Shown here: positions 1 through 10,713 of the stretch, one piece after another | How the letters are laid out: each line of letters opens with the position of its first letter | Position numbering within the stretch: the stretch's first letter is position 1 | Origin: Comamonadaceae bacterium | Lineage (GTDB): Bacteria; Pseudomonadota; Gammaproteobacteria; Burkholderiales; Burkholderiaceae_C | Direction of reading: 5' to 3' | Length of the DNA: 33,821 bases | Assembly: GCA_947448375.1 (NCBI GenBank) | Contig: CANFMY010000009.1 | Span: 1 to 33,821, forward strand | The notes under the pieces: generated by a model | Databases searched by the model: none | Told to the model about the DNA's origin: nothing | Seen by the model: the letters and a program-made list of their open reading frames with translations, nothing else | Made by a program: the position numbers and the translations under genes

Positions 1-161
<161 letters not shown>

Positions 162-263
162 TCTGGCGAAGCTTCAGGCGCTGCGGTTGTGACAGCCGCG
201 GCAGCAGCGACAGGCGTTGCCGGCGCAGAAGATGCATCAAGGGCATGATGCACATCAAGCTCA
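162..263. other. Convergent intergenic gap with a small inverted repeat
   Basis: This 102-base gap separates the convergent ends of ligA and glnD. It contains a perfect inverted repeat, TGCATCA (233-239) and TGATGCA (246-252), with a 6-base spacer. That could form a small hairpin lying just past the glnD stop. No T-run follows on either strand, so it is at best a weak or Rho-assisted terminator. I see no gene in the gap. Confidence 0.3.
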
Positions 264-2867
264 TCAAGCGCTCAGTGTCTGCAGCAATTCCGTTTCGATT
301 TCCAGTTGGGTGCGGTTGTGTTGCAACTCGGCACCCACCACCAGGAAAGTGTCTTCGACCCGTTCGCCCAGCGTGCTGATCTTGGCCAGCAACACCGCAA
401 TGTTGTGACGGGCCAGCACCAGCGACACACCGTACAGCAGACCCGCCCGGTCGCTGGTGGAAATGCTCAGCAGCCAGCGCTGCGCTTTTTCATCGGGCTC
501 GAGTGACACGCGCGGGGCCACCGGAAAGCTTTTGACCCGGCGCGACACCCGTCCGCGGCTGACGGCGGGCAGGGGGGCTTGCGTGTCCAGCGTGCGTGCC
601 AACTCAGACTCCACCATGCCGATCAACTCACGGTAGTGCTCTTGCAGCACCGGGGTCACCACCTGGAAGGTGTCCAGGGCATAACCGTTGCGTGCCGTGT
701 GGATCTTGGCGTCCAGAATGCTGAAGCCCGCATGATCGAAGTAGCCGCAAATGCGCGCGAACAAATCCGTCTGGTCGGGGGTGTAGACCATGACTTGCAG
801 GCCTTCACCCAGTGGTGAGATGCGGGCACGCACCAGGGTGGGGGCAGGTGCACTCTGGGCGCGTGCGCGTGCCATGGGCAAGGAAATCTGTCGCGTGTGC
901 CAGGCAATGTCAGACGCCTCATGGCGCATGAAGTAACCGACGTCCAGCGTGTCCCACAAGTCCTTGTGCGCTTCAAAGGGCAGGGCATGCAAGGCCAGCA
1001 AGGTCAGGGCTTCACGCTTGCGTGCTTCGATCTCGGCGTTGGCGTCGGCGGCATGTCCGCCCAACGCACGCAGGGTGGCGCGGAACAAGTCTTCCAGCAA
1101 CTTGCCTTTCCAGGCATTCCACACTTTGGGGCTGGTGCCGCGAATGTCGGCCACCGTCAGCAGGTAAAGCGCGGTCAGGTTGCGTTCGTTGCCCACTCGA
1201 CGAGCAAAGGCCTGGATGACGTCCGGATCGCTCAAGTCCTGCTTTTGGGCAATGTGACTCATGGTGAGGTGCTCGCCCACCAGGAATTCGATCAGCGTGG
1301 CGTCTTCTTTTGCCACGTTGTGGTCTTTGCAGAAACGACGCACCTCGGCTCGGCCCAGGTCGGAGTGGTCACCGCCACGGCCCTTGGCAATGTCGTGGAA
1401 CAGGGCGGCCACGTACAGCACCCAGGGTTTGTCCCAGCCGGCGGCGAGTTGCGAGCAAAACGGGTACTCGTGGGCGTGTTCGGCCAGGAAAAAGCGGCGC
1501 ACATTGCGCAGCACCATCAGGATGTGCTGGTCCACGGTGTAGACATGAAACAGGTCGTGCTGCATCTGACCGACGATGCGACGGAAGGTCCACAGGGTAC
1601 GGCCCAGCACCGACGTCTGGTTCATCAGTCGCATGGCATGGGTGATGCCTTCGGGTTGCTGCAGGATGCGCAAGAACTGAAGCCGATTGACCGGGTCGCG
1701 TCGGAAGGCCGCGTTCATCAGCGACCGTGCGTTGTACAGCGCTCGCAAGGTGCGGGCTGACAGTCCCTGGGCTCCCACAGTGCGCTGAAAGACCAGGAAG
1801 GTTTCCAGGATGGCGTGCGGGTGACGTTGGTAAAGATCGTCACTGACAATGTCGATCATGCCGGCTCGAATGGCAAATCGTTCGTTCACCAGTTCAGGTT
1901 CGTGCGTCAGTTGATCACGGTTGATCCACTCGTCGATGTTGAGCATCAAAATTTGATGCAACTGGGTCACGGCCTTGGCTGACCAGTAGTAGCGCTTCAT
2001 CAGCGCCTCGCTGGCGGCGCGCGCGGTTGAGGCGTGGCCTGTCATATCCAGATGCAAGGCGCGCGCCACCGCGTGCTGCAAATCGAACACCAGGCGATCT
2101 TCCCGACGTTGAGCCACGCAATGCAGGTAGCTGCGAATGGTCAGCAGCACCGCCTCATGCCGTTTGAGTTGCCTCACCTCCAGTGGCGTGGCCAAGCCAT
2201 TGCGCCCCAGTTCGTCCCAGGTGCTCCCCAGCCCCGCGGCTTTGGCCACCCACAGGATGACGTGCAGATCGCGCAGCCCCCCCGGTGACTCCTTGCAGTT
2301 GGGCTCGAGGGAATAGGGCGTGTTGTCGTACTTGGTGTGCCGCTGGCGCAACTCCAGGGACTTGGCGATGAAGAAGGCGCGAGGGTCGAGTGCGGCGTGA
2401 AACTGCTCTACAAACTGCTGGTACAGCTGGCCGTTGCCCGTGAGCAGACGCGATTCGAGCATCGACGTCTGGACCGTGATGTCCGCCTGGGCCTCGGCCA
2501 GGCATTCGGTCAGCGTTCGAACGCTGGAGCCGATCTCCAGGCCATGGTCCCAACAGGCCGTGATGAAACTCTCCAGCCGCCCCCGCGTGACGGCATCGAG
2601 ATCCTCCACACGCCCCTCGGGCAGCAACACCAGCACATCAATGTCGGAGTGAGGAAAAAGTTGCCCCCGTCCATAGCCGCCCACAGCCGCCAGCGCCATG
2701 GAAGGCCCCAACTCGCTGGCTTGCCAGAGGCCTATCAGGGTCTCATCGGTCAGTTGCTGCAGCGCATGCAATACCCGGCCCACCCGTGAGCTCGAGCCAG
2801 AACCCTCGGCCCCGGTCAAACGGGCCAGCAGTTCAGACTTGAGCTGTCGATAGCTGCCCGTGGCCAT
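264..2867 (-). CDS. glnD: [Protein-PII] uridylyltransferase / uridylyl-removing enzyme GlnD
   Basis: GlnD senses glutamine and adds or removes UMP on PII signalling proteins (GlnB/GlnK), setting nitrogen assimilation through glutamine synthetase and NtrB. The 867-residue product has the usual length. An N-terminal nucleotidyltransferase domain carries GGYGRG at about residues 63-68 and the metal-binding S-D-I-D at 74-77. A central HD phosphohydrolase domain has FHDIAKGRGGDHS with His491-Asp492, the UMP-removing site. Two C-terminal ACT domains (about 690-760 and 800-867) bind glutamine; the second contains SDRAGLLYGVSLVLARH. The ATG start lies 5 bases past the map stop, so the two genes are almost certainly co-transcribed, although no strong Shine-Dalgarno precedes it. 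All domains look intact. Confidence 0.96.
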   Translation of the reverse strand: MATGSYRQLKSELLARLTGAEGSGSSSRVGRVLHALQQLTDETLIGLWQASELGPSMALAAVGGYGRGQLFPHSDIDVLVLLPEGRVEDLDAVTRGRLESFITACWDHGLEIGSSVRTLTECLAEAQADITVQTSMLESRLLTGNGQLYQQFVEQFHAALDPRAFFIAKSLELRQRHTKYDNTPYSLEPNCKESPGGLRDLHVILWVAKAAGLGSTWDELGRNGLATPLEVRQLKRHEAVLLTIRSYLHCVAQRREDRLVFDLQHAVARALHLDMTGHASTARAASEALMKRYYWSAKAVTQLHQILMLNIDEWINRDQLTHEPELVNERFAIRAGMIDIVSDDLYQRHPHAILETFLVFQRTVGAQGLSARTLRALYNARSLMNAAFRRDPVNRLQFLRILQQPEGITHAMRLMNQTSVLGRTLWTFRRIVGQMQHDLFHVYTVDQHILMVLRNVRRFFLAEHAHEYPFCSQLAAGWDKPWVLYVAALFHDIAKGRGGDHSDLGRAEVRRFCKDHNVAKEDATLIEFLVGEHLTMSHIAQKQDLSDPDVIQAFARRVGNERNLTALYLLTVADIRGTSPKVWNAWKGKLLEDLFRATLRALGGHAADANAEIEARKREALTLLALHALPFEAHKDLWDTLDVGYFMRHEASDIAWHTRQISLPMARARAQSAPAPTLVRARISPLGEGLQVMVYTPDQTDLFARICGYFDHAGFSILDAKIHTARNGYALDTFQVVTPVLQEHYRELIGMVESELARTLDTQAPLPAVSRGRVSRRVKSFPVAPRVSLEPDEKAQRWLLSISTSDRAGLLYGVSLVLARHNIAVLLAKISTLGERVEDTFLVVGAELQHNRTQLEIETELLQTLSA

Positions 2868-2872
2868 GGGGG

Positions 2873-3685
2873 TCAGCAGGCGGTGGTGGTGACAAAACTC
2901 GGCAAGGCGGGACTGCCTGCCGACAGCGTCAACACGTCAAAGCCGGTGGGCGTCACCAGCACTGTGTGTTCCCACTGCGCCGACAGCGAATGGTCGCGCG
3001 TGACGATGGTCCAACCGTCACCCAGCTCCTTGATGTCACGCCGGCCGGCATTGATCATGGGCTCGATGGTGAAGATCATGCCCGGCACCAGTTCTTCCAG
3101 CGTGCCGGGTTTGCCGTAATGCAGCACCTGCGGCTCTTCGTGAAAGCCTTGACCAATGCCGTGACCGCAAAATTCGCGCACCACCGAGCAGCCATTGCTT
3201 TCGGCAAAGCGCTGAATGGCGTGACCGATGTCCCCCAGGCGAGCGCCCGGCTTGACCTGGAGAATGCCGTGCCACATGGCCTCGAAGGCCAGCTGACACA
3301 GTCGGCGTGCGGCAATAGATGTCTCACCCACCGAGAACATGCGGCTGGTGTCACCGTGCCAACCGTCCTTGATGGTGGTGATGTCGACGTTGAGGATGTC
3401 CCCTTTTTTAAGAGGCTTGTCATTGGGAATGCCGTGGCAGACCTGGTGGTTGATCGAGGTGCAGATCGACTTGGGATAGGGCTTGTAGCCGTTGGGCGCG
3501 TAATTCAGCGGGGCCGGGATGCACTGCTGGACGTCGACCATGTAGTCGTGGGCCAGTTGGTCGATCTCGTTGGTGGTGATGCCGGGCTTGATGAAAGGCT
3601 CGAGGTAGTCCAGTACCTCGGCGGCGAGCCGGCAGGCCACGCGCATGCCGCGGATGCCGGCGTCGTCTTTGAGTTGTATCGTCAT
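2873..3685 (-). CDS. map: Type I methionine aminopeptidase
   Basis: Removes the initiator methionine from nascent proteins in the cytoplasm using two divalent metals. The 270-residue product shows the full pita-bread fold signature. The five metal ligands are visible as Asp101, Asp112 (WHGDTSRMF), His175 (CGHGIGQGFHEEPQV), Glu208 (FTIEPMIN) and Glu239 (QWEHTVLVT), with substrate-contacting His84 in VCHGIPND. There is no N-terminal zinc-finger extension, so this is the short bacterial type. A tail of about 20 residues follows the core. The gene leads a two-gene unit with glnD and is divergent from purL. A GATAAT hexamer on the minus strand (3699-3694) sits so close to the ATG that the transcript may have almost no leader. 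Confidence 0.96.
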   Translation of the reverse strand: MTIQLKDDAGIRGMRVACRLAAEVLDYLEPFIKPGITTNEIDQLAHDYMVDVQQCIPAPLNYAPNGYKPYPKSICTSINHQVCHGIPNDKPLKKGDILNVDITTIKDGWHGDTSRMFSVGETSIAARRLCQLAFEAMWHGILQVKPGARLGDIGHAIQRFAESNGCSVVREFCGHGIGQGFHEEPQVLHYGKPGTLEELVPGMIFTIEPMINAGRRDIKELGDGWTIVTRDHSLSAQWEHTVLVTPTGFDVLTLSAGSPALPSFVTTTAC

Positions 3686-3803
3686 GGGGACGAATTATCT
3701 CAGGGGGAGCATGAGCCTGCCGGTAAAATGACTTTTTCGGGCCGGGATCCCAGTCAGCGACCCCCGGCACCCCGCGATTCCAGCCACCCAGGGCCCCATT
3801 GCC
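3686..3803. promoter_or_regulatory. Divergent map/purL intergenic region
   Basis: This 118-base gap must hold promoters for both map (leftward) and purL (rightward). On the minus strand GATAAT (3699-3694) resembles a -10 box and ends 8 bases before the map ATG. On the plus strand TAAAAT (3724-3729) resembles a -10 box and would give purL a leader of about 68 bases. Neither has a convincing TTGACA at the right distance, so the assignment rests on the -10-like boxes and the divergent layout. I do not see a PurR-like operator with confidence. Confidence 0.35.
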
Positions 3804-6800
3804 GTGACTTCGTCGATCTCCTCGCCGCACCCCGCCGCCCAGGCCGCTCACAGCGTCCTGCACCTTGCGTCTTTCGAGGGAGGCAATGCCCTGAGCGACT
3901 TTCGGTTGCGCTCCTTGCTGCCCCGTTTGCAGGCCATCAGCCCCCGCGTTCAGGGGGTGCGGGCCCGTTTTGTGCACCTGGTGTCCACACCGCAGGCATT
4001 GGAGACCACGGCCCGCGCCGGTTTTGAGCGGCTCCTGACCTACGGTGAACCGGCGGCAGCCTCTGTCGACGGACCCCGCTTGTGGGTGGGGCCTCGATTG
4101 GGAACGGTCTCGCCCTGGGCGTCCAAGGCCACCGATATCGCCCATAACTGCGGCATGGCGGTGCGCCGCATCGAGCGTCTGGTTCAGGTCGAATTTCAGC
4201 TGTCGCGTCCGCTGCTGGGCAAGGCCGATCTGGACGAGCCAACCCTGCTGGCCCTGGGCAACCTGCTGCACGACCGCATGACCGAATCGGTCTTCACCTC
4301 GCTGGAGCAGGGCTTTGCCCTGTTTCAGGAGCTCGAGGCGCAGCTGCTCGAGCAAGTCGATGTGCTGGGTGGCGGTCAAACCGCCCTGATCGACGCCAAC
4401 CAGCGCTGGGGCCTGGCCCTGGCCGACGACGAGATCGAGTACCTCGAGCGCAACTTCCGCGAGCTCGGGCGCAACCCCACGGACGTGGAGTTGATGATGT
4501 TCGCGCAGGCCAACAGCGAACACTGCCGCCACAAGATTTTCAATGCCCAGTTCACGATTGACGGTGAGGCCCAGTCGCACAGCCTGTTTGGCATGATTCG
4601 GCACACCCACCAGACCAGCCCGCAGCACACGGTGGTGGCCTATTCCGACAACGCCTCCGTCATGACCGGCCACACCCTGGAGCGATTTGTCGCGCCCATG
4701 TCAGGGGCGGGCGATTCGACACCGGTTTATCAGGCCGACACCGCCACGCACCATGTGCTGATGAAGGTGGAGACGCACAACCATCCCACCGCGATTTCCC
4801 CGTTCCCCGGTGCGTCCACGGGCGCCGGCGGTGAAATCCGAGACGAGGGCGCGACGGGACGCGGATCGCGTCCCAAAGCTGGCCTGACCGGCTTCAGCGT
4901 GTCCAAGCTGTGGGACAGCCCGCTGGGCCGTCCTGACCACATGGCCAGCCCGCTGCAAATCATGATGGAAGGTCCCCTGGGCGGTGCGGCCTTCAACAAC
5001 GAATTTGGTCGCCCCAATTTGCTGGGCTACTTTCGAGAGTACGAGCAGTCGGTGGCGGGCGTGCAACGCGGCTATCACAAGCCCATCATGATTGCGGGCG
5101 GCCTGGGATCGATCGATGACCGCCAGACCCGCAAGATCGAGTTTCCCGCGGGCACCTTGCTGATTCAACTGGGTGGGCCGGGCATGCGCATCGGCATGGG
5201 CGGGGGCGCCGCCAGTTCCATGGCCAGCGGCACCAACGCCGCCTCGCTCGACTTTGATTCCGTGCAACGCGGCAACCCGGAGATCGAGCGTCGTGCCCAG
5301 GAGGTCATCAACCACTGCTGGGTGTTGGGCGAGCACAACCCCATCCTGGCCATCCACGATGTGGGGGCAGGGGGCTTGTCCAATGCCTTCCCCGAGTTGG
5401 TGAACGACGCCGGTCGCGGTGCGCGATTTGATTTGAGCGCCATTCCCCTGGAGGAGTCGGGCCTGGCCCCCAAGGAAATCTGGTGCAACGAGAGCCAGGA
5501 ACGCTATGTGCTGGCCATCGCGCCATCGTCGTTGCCGCAGTTCAAGGCCTTGTGCGAACGCGAGCGCTGCCCGTTTGCCGTGGTGGGCGTTGCCACCGAG
5601 GCCCGTGAACTGGTGCTGGCACCGCAAGACTTGCAAGCTCCCCAGGTCCCTGAGGCATCGCCACACGCGCCGCATCCGGTCAACATGCCGCTGGAGGTGT
5701 TGCTGGGCAAACCGCCGCGCATGCACCGCGATGTGCAGCGTGTGAACTTCCAGTCGCCTGCGGCTGATTGGAGCGGTGTGCCACTGCACGAGGCGGTGAT
5801 TCAGGTGCTGAGCCACCCGACGGTGGCCTCCAAGCGCTTTCTGATCACCATCGGTGACCGCACCGTGGGCGGTCTCACGCACCGGGACCAGATGGTCGGT
5901 CCCTGGCAGGTGCCGGTGGCCGATTGTGCAGTGACCCTGGCCGATTACCGCGGTCACGCTGGCGAAGCCATGGCCATGGGCGAGCGCACGCCGCTCGCAG
6001 CTTTGAACCCGGCGGCTTCGGGTCGCATGGCGGTGGCCGAGGCCATCACCAACCTGCTGGCAGCGCCGATCGACCTCCCGCGGGTGAAACTCTCGGCCAA
6101 CTGGATGGCTGCGTGTGGTGAGCCCGGTGAAGACGCCGCGCTTTATGACACGGTGCGCGCGGTTGGCCTGGAGTTGTGCCCGGCCCTGGATATTTCGATT
6201 CCGGTGGGCAAAGACAGCCTGTCCATGCGCACCCAGTGGATGACCGAGGGGCAGGTCCACAAAGTGGTGTCGCCGGTCAGTCTGATCATCACGGCGTTTG
6301 CCAGCCTGGATGATGTGCGCGGCACCCTGACGCCGCAACTCGATGCCCAGGTGGACAGTTCGCTGATCCTGATCGACCTGGGTCAAGGTCGCATGCGCAT
6401 GGGGGGCAGTGTGCTGGGACAAATTCATCAGCAGCCCGACCAGACGGTGCCCGATCTGGACGACCCTCAGTGGCTGGTGCGCCTGGTGCACGCCATCAAC
6501 GCCTTGCGTCAGAAAGGCTGGCTGCTGGCTTATCACGATCGCGGTGATGGCGGCCTGCTGGCCACGGCCGCTGAAATGGCGTTTGCGGGTCATGTGGGCG
6601 TGGCCCTCAACATCGACATGCTGATCACCGAAGGAGACGGCATTAGCGACAGCCGCGCCGAGCATGGCGATAGCAAGAACTGGGCATCGCAGGTCTCGGT
6701 GCGCCGGGATGAACTCACGCTGAAGGCCTTGTTCAACGAAGAGCTGGGGGTGTTGATTCAAGTGCCGGCCGCGCATCGCAACGATGTGTTGCAGGTGTTG

Positions 6801-7880
6801 CGCGAGCAGGGACTGTCGCGCCACAGCCATGTGGTCGGGGCCACGCGGCCCGCGGATGCGGCCATTGACAAGGGCAAGGGTGAACTGTCGGTCTGGCGTG
6901 ACGCCAAAGAGGTGTTCTCGGCCAAGCTCGAAGACCTGCACCAGGTGTGGGACAGTGTGAGCTGGAAGATTTGCCGTGAACGCGACAACCCAGATTGCGC
7001 CGATGCCGAGCACGCCAGTGCGGGCCGCGCGGACGATCTGGGCTTGCAGGTGCACCTGTGTGAGGGCGCGCTGGACGATGTGGCGGCACCGTTTGTGCAC
7101 AGCGCTCGCCCGCGCGTGGCGATCCTGCGTGAACAAGGGGTGAACTCGCATGTCGAGATGGCTTATGCCTTTCATCTGGCTGGCTTTGAGGCGCATGACG
7201 TTCACATGACCGACTTGCAGCAGGGGCGTGCCAACCTGGACGATTTCAAAGGCTTGGTGGCCTGCGGTGGCTTCAGCTATGGCGACACGCTCGGAGCCGG
7301 TGTGGGCTGGGCGCGCAGCATTTTGTTCAACCCGGCACTGTCCGACCGCTTCCAGCAGTTCTTTGCACGTCCCGATACGTTTGGTTTGGGCGTGTGCAAC
7401 GGCTGTCAGATGTTTGCCGAATTGGCCACCATCATTCCGGGTGCCGAGGCCTGGCCTCGCTTCACCACCAACCGCAGCGAACGTTTTGAAGCGCGGTTCT
7501 CGCAAGTGGAGGTGTTGAAGTCGCCCAGCTTGTTCTTTGACGGGCTGGCCGGCAGTCGCTTGCCCATTGCGGTGTCGCACGGCGAGGGGCAGGCCAACTT
7601 CTCACAACGCGGCAATGCAGCCCAGGTGTTGGCCGCGATGCGCTTTGTCGATGCCCAGGGGCAACCCACCGAGGCCTATCCATTCAACCCCAACGGCAGC
7701 TCGGGAGGCTTGACGGCGGTGACCACGGCCGATGGCCGCTTCACGGCCATGATGCCGCACCCCGAGCGCGTGTTCCGCCGCTTGCAGATGAGTTGGTTTG
7801 ATCCATCGGTGCCGGTCGATCCGCAGGGTCTCAGCCCCTGGATTCGCTTGTGGAGAAACGCCCGACGCTGGGTGGGTTGA
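3804..7880 (+). CDS. purL: Phosphoribosylformylglycinamidine synthase (large single-chain PurL)
   Basis: Catalyses step four of purine synthesis: FGAR, ATP and glutamine give FGAM. At 1358 residues it is the fused proteobacterial form, slightly longer than the roughly 1300 residues usual in enterics. In order it has the N-terminal PurS-like region, the linker, two AIRS-like synthase halves (first ATP site around [20 protein letters not shown], then [11 protein letters not shown]) and a C-terminal class I glutamine amidotransferase. In the last domain the nucleophile is Cys1198 (GVCNGCQMF), with HGEGQANF and the His1319/Glu1321 pair in MMPHPERVF. The start is GTG: no in-frame ATG lies upstream, and conserved sequence begins soon after ([16 protein letters not shown]). 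It stands alone, divergent from map and convergent with the next gene. Confidence 0.96.
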   Translation: MTSSISSPHPAAQAAHSVLHLASFEGGNALSDFRLRSLLPRLQAISPRVQGVRARFVHLVSTPQALETTARAGFERLLTYGEPAAASVDGPRLWVGPRLGTVSPWASKATDIAHNCGMAVRRIERLVQVEFQLSRPLLGKADLDEPTLLALGNLLHDRMTESVFTSLEQGFALFQELEAQLLEQVDVLGGGQTALIDANQRWGLALADDEIEYLERNFRELGRNPTDVELMMFAQANSEHCRHKIFNAQFTIDGEAQSHSLFGMIRHTHQTSPQHTVVAYSDNASVMTGHTLERFVAPMSGAGDSTPVYQADTATHHVLMKVETHNHPTAISPFPGASTGAGGEIRDEGATGRGSRPKAGLTGFSVSKLWDSPLGRPDHMASPLQIMMEGPLGGAAFNNEFGRPNLLGYFREYEQSVAGVQRGYHKPIMIAGGLGSIDDRQTRKIEFPAGTLLIQLGGPGMRIGMGGGAASSMASGTNAASLDFDSVQRGNPEIERRAQEVINHCWVLGEHNPILAIHDVGAGGLSNAFPELVNDAGRGARFDLSAIPLEESGLAPKEIWCNESQERYVLAIAPSSLPQFKALCERERCPFAVVGVATEARELVLAPQDLQAPQVPEASPHAPHPVNMPLEVLLGKPPRMHRDVQRVNFQSPAADWSGVPLHEAVIQVLSHPTVASKRFLITIGDRTVGGLTHRDQMVGPWQVPVADCAVTLADYRGHAGEAMAMGERTPLAALNPAASGRMAVAEAITNLLAAPIDLPRVKLSANWMAACGEPGEDAALYDTVRAVGLELCPALDISIPVGKDSLSMRTQWMTEGQVHKVVSPVSLIITAFASLDDVRGTLTPQLDAQVDSSLILIDLGQGRMRMGGSVLGQIHQQPDQTVPDLDDPQWLVRLVHAINALRQKGWLLAYHDRGDGGLLATAAEMAFAGHVGVALNIDMLITEGDGISDSRAEHGDSKNWASQVSVRRDELTLKALFNEELGVLIQVPAAHRNDVLQVLREQGLSRHSHVVGATRPADAAIDKGKGELSVWRDAKEVFSAKLEDLHQVWDSVSWKICRERDNPDCADAEHASAGRADDLGLQVHLCEGALDDVAAPFVHSARPRVAILREQGVNSHVEMAYAFHLAGFEAHDVHMTDLQQGRANLDDFKGLVACGGFSYGDTLGAGVGWARSILFNPALSDRFQQFFARPDTFGLGVCNGCQMFAELATIIPGAEAWPRFTTNRSERFEARFSQVEVLKSPSLFFDGLAGSRLPIAVSHGEGQANFSQRGNAAQVLAAMRFVDAQGQPTEAYPFNPNGSSGGLTAVTTADGRFTAMMPHPERVFRRLQMSWFDPSVPVDPQGLSPWIRLWRNARRWVG

Positions 7881-7884
7881 CGGC

Positions 7885-9897
7885 TCAGGCCGGGACGCGA
7901 GGCGGGCGCTGCCGGTAAAACCGCATCGGTAGTTCAGCCGCCTCACGCTTGCGTTGCTGCACCACGGATTTTTTTAGGGCGCCCACCACGTGCATCTCGC
8001 ACGGCTTGCAGTCAAACCGCAAGGTCAGTTTCTCGTTGCCGTTGATGAGGGTGAGGGGCTCGGCCCGGATGGTGCCTTGCACGCCGGTGACCCCCTTGGC
8101 TTGCTTGGGGCACAGGCTCATGGACCAGCGCACGCAGTGCTTGGTGATCATCAGACTGACTTCGCCGGCTTCCTCGTGGCTCTCGTAGGCGGCGGCGATG
8201 ACGTTCACGCCATGTTCGCGATAGAAGTCACGCGCCGGGTGGTTGAACACGTTGGCCAGGTAGGTGAGCGTGTCTTCCGGGTACTGCACCGGCGGTGAGA
8301 CCGGACTGCCCCGACGGGGGCGTTGGTAACTGGCTGCCCGCACAGACAGCAAGGCGTCGACCGCCTCACGCCGCAAGGTGTTAAGCGCGGAGGCCGGCAC
8401 AAACCACGGTTGTGACAACAGCAGTTCACAACCCAGCATCTCAAACGGTGTATTGCCCAGCTTGCTCAAGTGTTGGCGCAGCGTGTCGTCCTGTCGAGTG
8501 GCATCCCGAGCGGGTTGCAACTCGGTGCCGAGACGGGCGACGGCCTCCAGGCCGTTTTCATCGATGAGGGTCAGTTGCAGGCCGGTGGCGGTTTCGGCCA
8601 GGCGCATCCACACACCGATGCGACGATCGCTCGAGGTTTTGTCCAGCAAGCGCACCCAGGCCATGTCGCGATTGCGGTTGACGGTGAGGCCGGCGCGCAA
8701 GTGGGGCAAGGTGGCGAGATCGTCCTTGGTGAAGACGCGCCAGTCTCCGGTGCGCGACAACGCCTCCACGCGGTTGACCGCCATGCCGACCAACTGCTTG
8801 TGCAAGTCGAAGTAACACAGGCCATCGCCGTTGTGGAGGACCGCGTTGGCGTCATGCAGGCGTAAATCCACCCAGCGGTCCCCGACCTTGAGCACATCCG
8901 CCAAGGGCACGCCCGGGTTCTTGGGCGAATCAATGGCATCGATGTCGTCTTGACGGCCATGGACGAAGTAGTCGGTGAATTCGCGGTTGAAGTTCTGGTT
9001 CGGATCCGGTGTGAAGAACAACGTGGTGCGACCGGTGGAAGCGCGTGCAATCGGCGGTCGTGCCGGGTCGCGGCTGTCCTGGCGGTCCTCGATCAGTTGA
9101 TCGATCAGGCGCCGGTAGTGGCCGGTGATGTTTTTGACAAAAGCCAGGTCCTTGTAGCGACCTTCGATCTTGAAGCTGCGCACGCCCGCATCGATCAGCG
9201 CCTCGAGGTTGGCGCTCTGGTTGTTGTCCTTCATCGAGAGCACATGTCGGTCATGCGCGATGAAGCGCCCCTGAGCGTCGGTGACGTGGTAGGGCAACCG
9301 GCAGGCTTGAGAGCAGTCTCCCCGGTTGGCGCTGCGGCCGTTGTGTGCGTGGCTGATGTAGCACTGGCCGCTGTAGGCCACACACAAGGCCCCGTGGATG
9401 AAAAACTCCAGTTTGCACCGCTCGGCGTCCAGCGTCTGGTGAATCTCTCGAATTTGCGTCAGGTCCAGTTCACGCGCCAGGACGAGTTGCGAGAAGCCCA
9501 CGTCCTGGAGAAAGCGGGCCTTCTCGGGCGTGCGGATGTCGGTCTGCGTGCTGGCATGCAACTGGATGGGCGGCAGGTCGATGTTGAGCAGGCCCATGTC
9601 CTGCACGATCAGCACATCGGCACCCGCGTTGTACACATCCCAGGCCATGCGGCGTGCGCCTTCGAGTTCATCGTCACGCAAAATGGTGTTGAGCGTGATG
9701 AAGATGCGCGCGTCAAACCGATGCGCCTCACGACAGAGTCGCTCGATGTCCTGAAGGGAATTGCCAGCGCCCACACGCGCGCCATAGGCAGGAGGTCCGA
9801 TGTAGACGGCATCGGCACCGTGGTGGATGGCGGCGATGCCGATGTCGGCGTCGCGCGCGGGAGCCAGAAGCTCCACCTGATGAGACAGCAAACTCAT
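7885..9897 (-). CDS. rlhA: U32 peptidase-family protein, RlhA type (23S rRNA C2501 hydroxylation)
   Basis: A 670-residue U32-family protein. E. coli has two relatives: short TrhP/YegQ (about 450 residues, tRNA) and long RlhA/YdcP (about 650, 23S rRNA 5-hydroxycytidine). The length and the extra C-terminal domain place this one with RlhA. The N-terminal barrel opens with ELLAPARDADIGIAAIHHGADAVYIG. The cysteine cluster follows as FIHGALCVAYSGQCYISH and GDCSQACRLPY, then SMKDNNQ and the FKIEGRYKD stretch. These proteins were first called collagenase-like peptidases, but the studied members hydroxylate RNA using prephenate. The function is inferred from the family; the symbol is likely rather than proven. 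It converges on purL with 4 bases between the stops, and 33 bases separate its start from the ppiC-type gene. Confidence 0.85.
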   Translation of the reverse strand: MSLLSHQVELLAPARDADIGIAAIHHGADAVYIGPPAYGARVGAGNSLQDIERLCREAHRFDARIFITLNTILRDDELEGARRMAWDVYNAGADVLIVQDMGLLNIDLPPIQLHASTQTDIRTPEKARFLQDVGFSQLVLARELDLTQIREIHQTLDAERCKLEFFIHGALCVAYSGQCYISHAHNGRSANRGDCSQACRLPYHVTDAQGRFIAHDRHVLSMKDNNQSANLEALIDAGVRSFKIEGRYKDLAFVKNITGHYRRLIDQLIEDRQDSRDPARPPIARASTGRTTLFFTPDPNQNFNREFTDYFVHGRQDDIDAIDSPKNPGVPLADVLKVGDRWVDLRLHDANAVLHNGDGLCYFDLHKQLVGMAVNRVEALSRTGDWRVFTKDDLATLPHLRAGLTVNRNRDMAWVRLLDKTSSDRRIGVWMRLAETATGLQLTLIDENGLEAVARLGTELQPARDATRQDDTLRQHLSKLGNTPFEMLGCELLLSQPWFVPASALNTLRREAVDALLSVRAASYQRPRRGSPVSPPVQYPEDTLTYLANVFNHPARDFYREHGVNVIAAAYESHEEAGEVSLMITKHCVRWSMSLCPKQAKGVTGVQGTIRAEPLTLINGNEKLTLRFDCKPCEMHVVGALKKSVVQQRKREAAELPMRFYRQRPPRVPA

Positions 9898-9930
9898 ACC
9901 GGAATGAGGCGCATCAGGTGGACAGGGGCA

Positions 9931-10713
9931 TCACTCGATGCGGGCCTTGGCACGCAGTTCTTGCTGGAACGTGCCCATCTTGGCCTGTTGCAGTTGCTGG
10001 CTGATCTGGGGCTTCACGTCGTCGAGCTTGGGCAGCTGGGCTTCACGCACATCGTCCAGGCGGATGATGTGAAAACCGAACTGGCTCTTGACCGGGGCAT
10101 CGGTCACTTGGCCCTTTTTGAGGCCGATCATGGCGTCCGAGAACTCCTTGACAAAGTTGCCCGGCGAGGCCCAGTCCAGGTCGCCACCGTTGGCGCCAGA
10201 CCCCGGGTCCTTGGACTGCTTCTTGGCGATGTCCTCGAATTTGCCGCCCTTTTTCAGGCTGGCCAGAATGGCCTTGGCTTGCTCTTCCTTTTCCACCAGG
10301 ATGTGGCGGGCGCGGTATTCCTTGCCGCCGTTGGCTGCCACGAACTTGTCGTATTCGGCCTTGATGTCGGCGTCGGTCACCGGGTTGGTCTTCTGGAAGT
10401 CGGCGAACAGCTCGCGAATCAGGATGGTCTGGCGGGCCAGTTCGACCTGCCCACGGTAATCCTCGGTGGCGTCCAGGCCACGCTTGGCAGCTTCTTGCAT
10501 GAAGATTTCACGTGCAATGACTTCTTCCTTGATCTGCGCTTCGATGTCGGGGGTGATGGGACGACCCGAGCGCACCAGCTGCTGCGTCAGGGCGTCGGCA
10601 CGCGTCTTGGGAACGGCCTTGCCATTCACGATGGCCAGGTTTTGCGACAGAGCAGGCAGGGTGAACAGGGCCAGGGTGATGGCCGAAGCGGCCACCAGGA
10701 GTTGCTTTTTCAT
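9931..10713 (-). CDS. Exported parvulin-type peptidylprolyl isomerase
   Basis: A 260-residue periplasmic folding factor. It begins with a signal peptide (MKKQLL, a hydrophobic stretch, then LPALS-QN with probable cleavage near residues 23-24). There is no lipobox cysteine, so a soluble or loosely attached periplasmic form is likely. A SurA-N-like helical region precedes the rotamase domain at about residues 130-230. That domain has the parvulin pattern ARHILVEKEEQA, FEDIAKKQSKDPGSGANGG and a closing QFGFHIIRLDDV. The start codon overlaps the bolA-family stop as ATGA. It is the last gene of the selO-to-ppiC chain, though the following U32 gene is only 33 bases away and may also be read through. 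Confidence 0.93.
   Translation of the reverse strand: MKKQLLVAASAITLALFTLPALSQNLAIVNGKAVPKTRADALTQQLVRSGRPITPDIEAQIKEEVIAREIFMQEAAKRGLDATEDYRGQVELARQTILIRELFADFQKTNPVTDADIKAEYDKFVAANGGKEYRARHILVEKEEQAKAILASLKKGGKFEDIAKKQSKDPGSGANGGDLDWASPGNFVKEFSDAMIGLKKGQVTDAPVKSQFGFHIIRLDDVREAQLPKLDDVKPQISQQLQQAKMGTFQQELRAKARIE

Noticed and set aside
4701-7580. A 959-codon open frame antisense to purL.
   Set aside because: The protein has no recognisable domain and is rich in His, Gln, Arg and Ala. It mirrors the codon bias of the strong purL frame; long antisense open frames are expected in GC-rich coding DNA.
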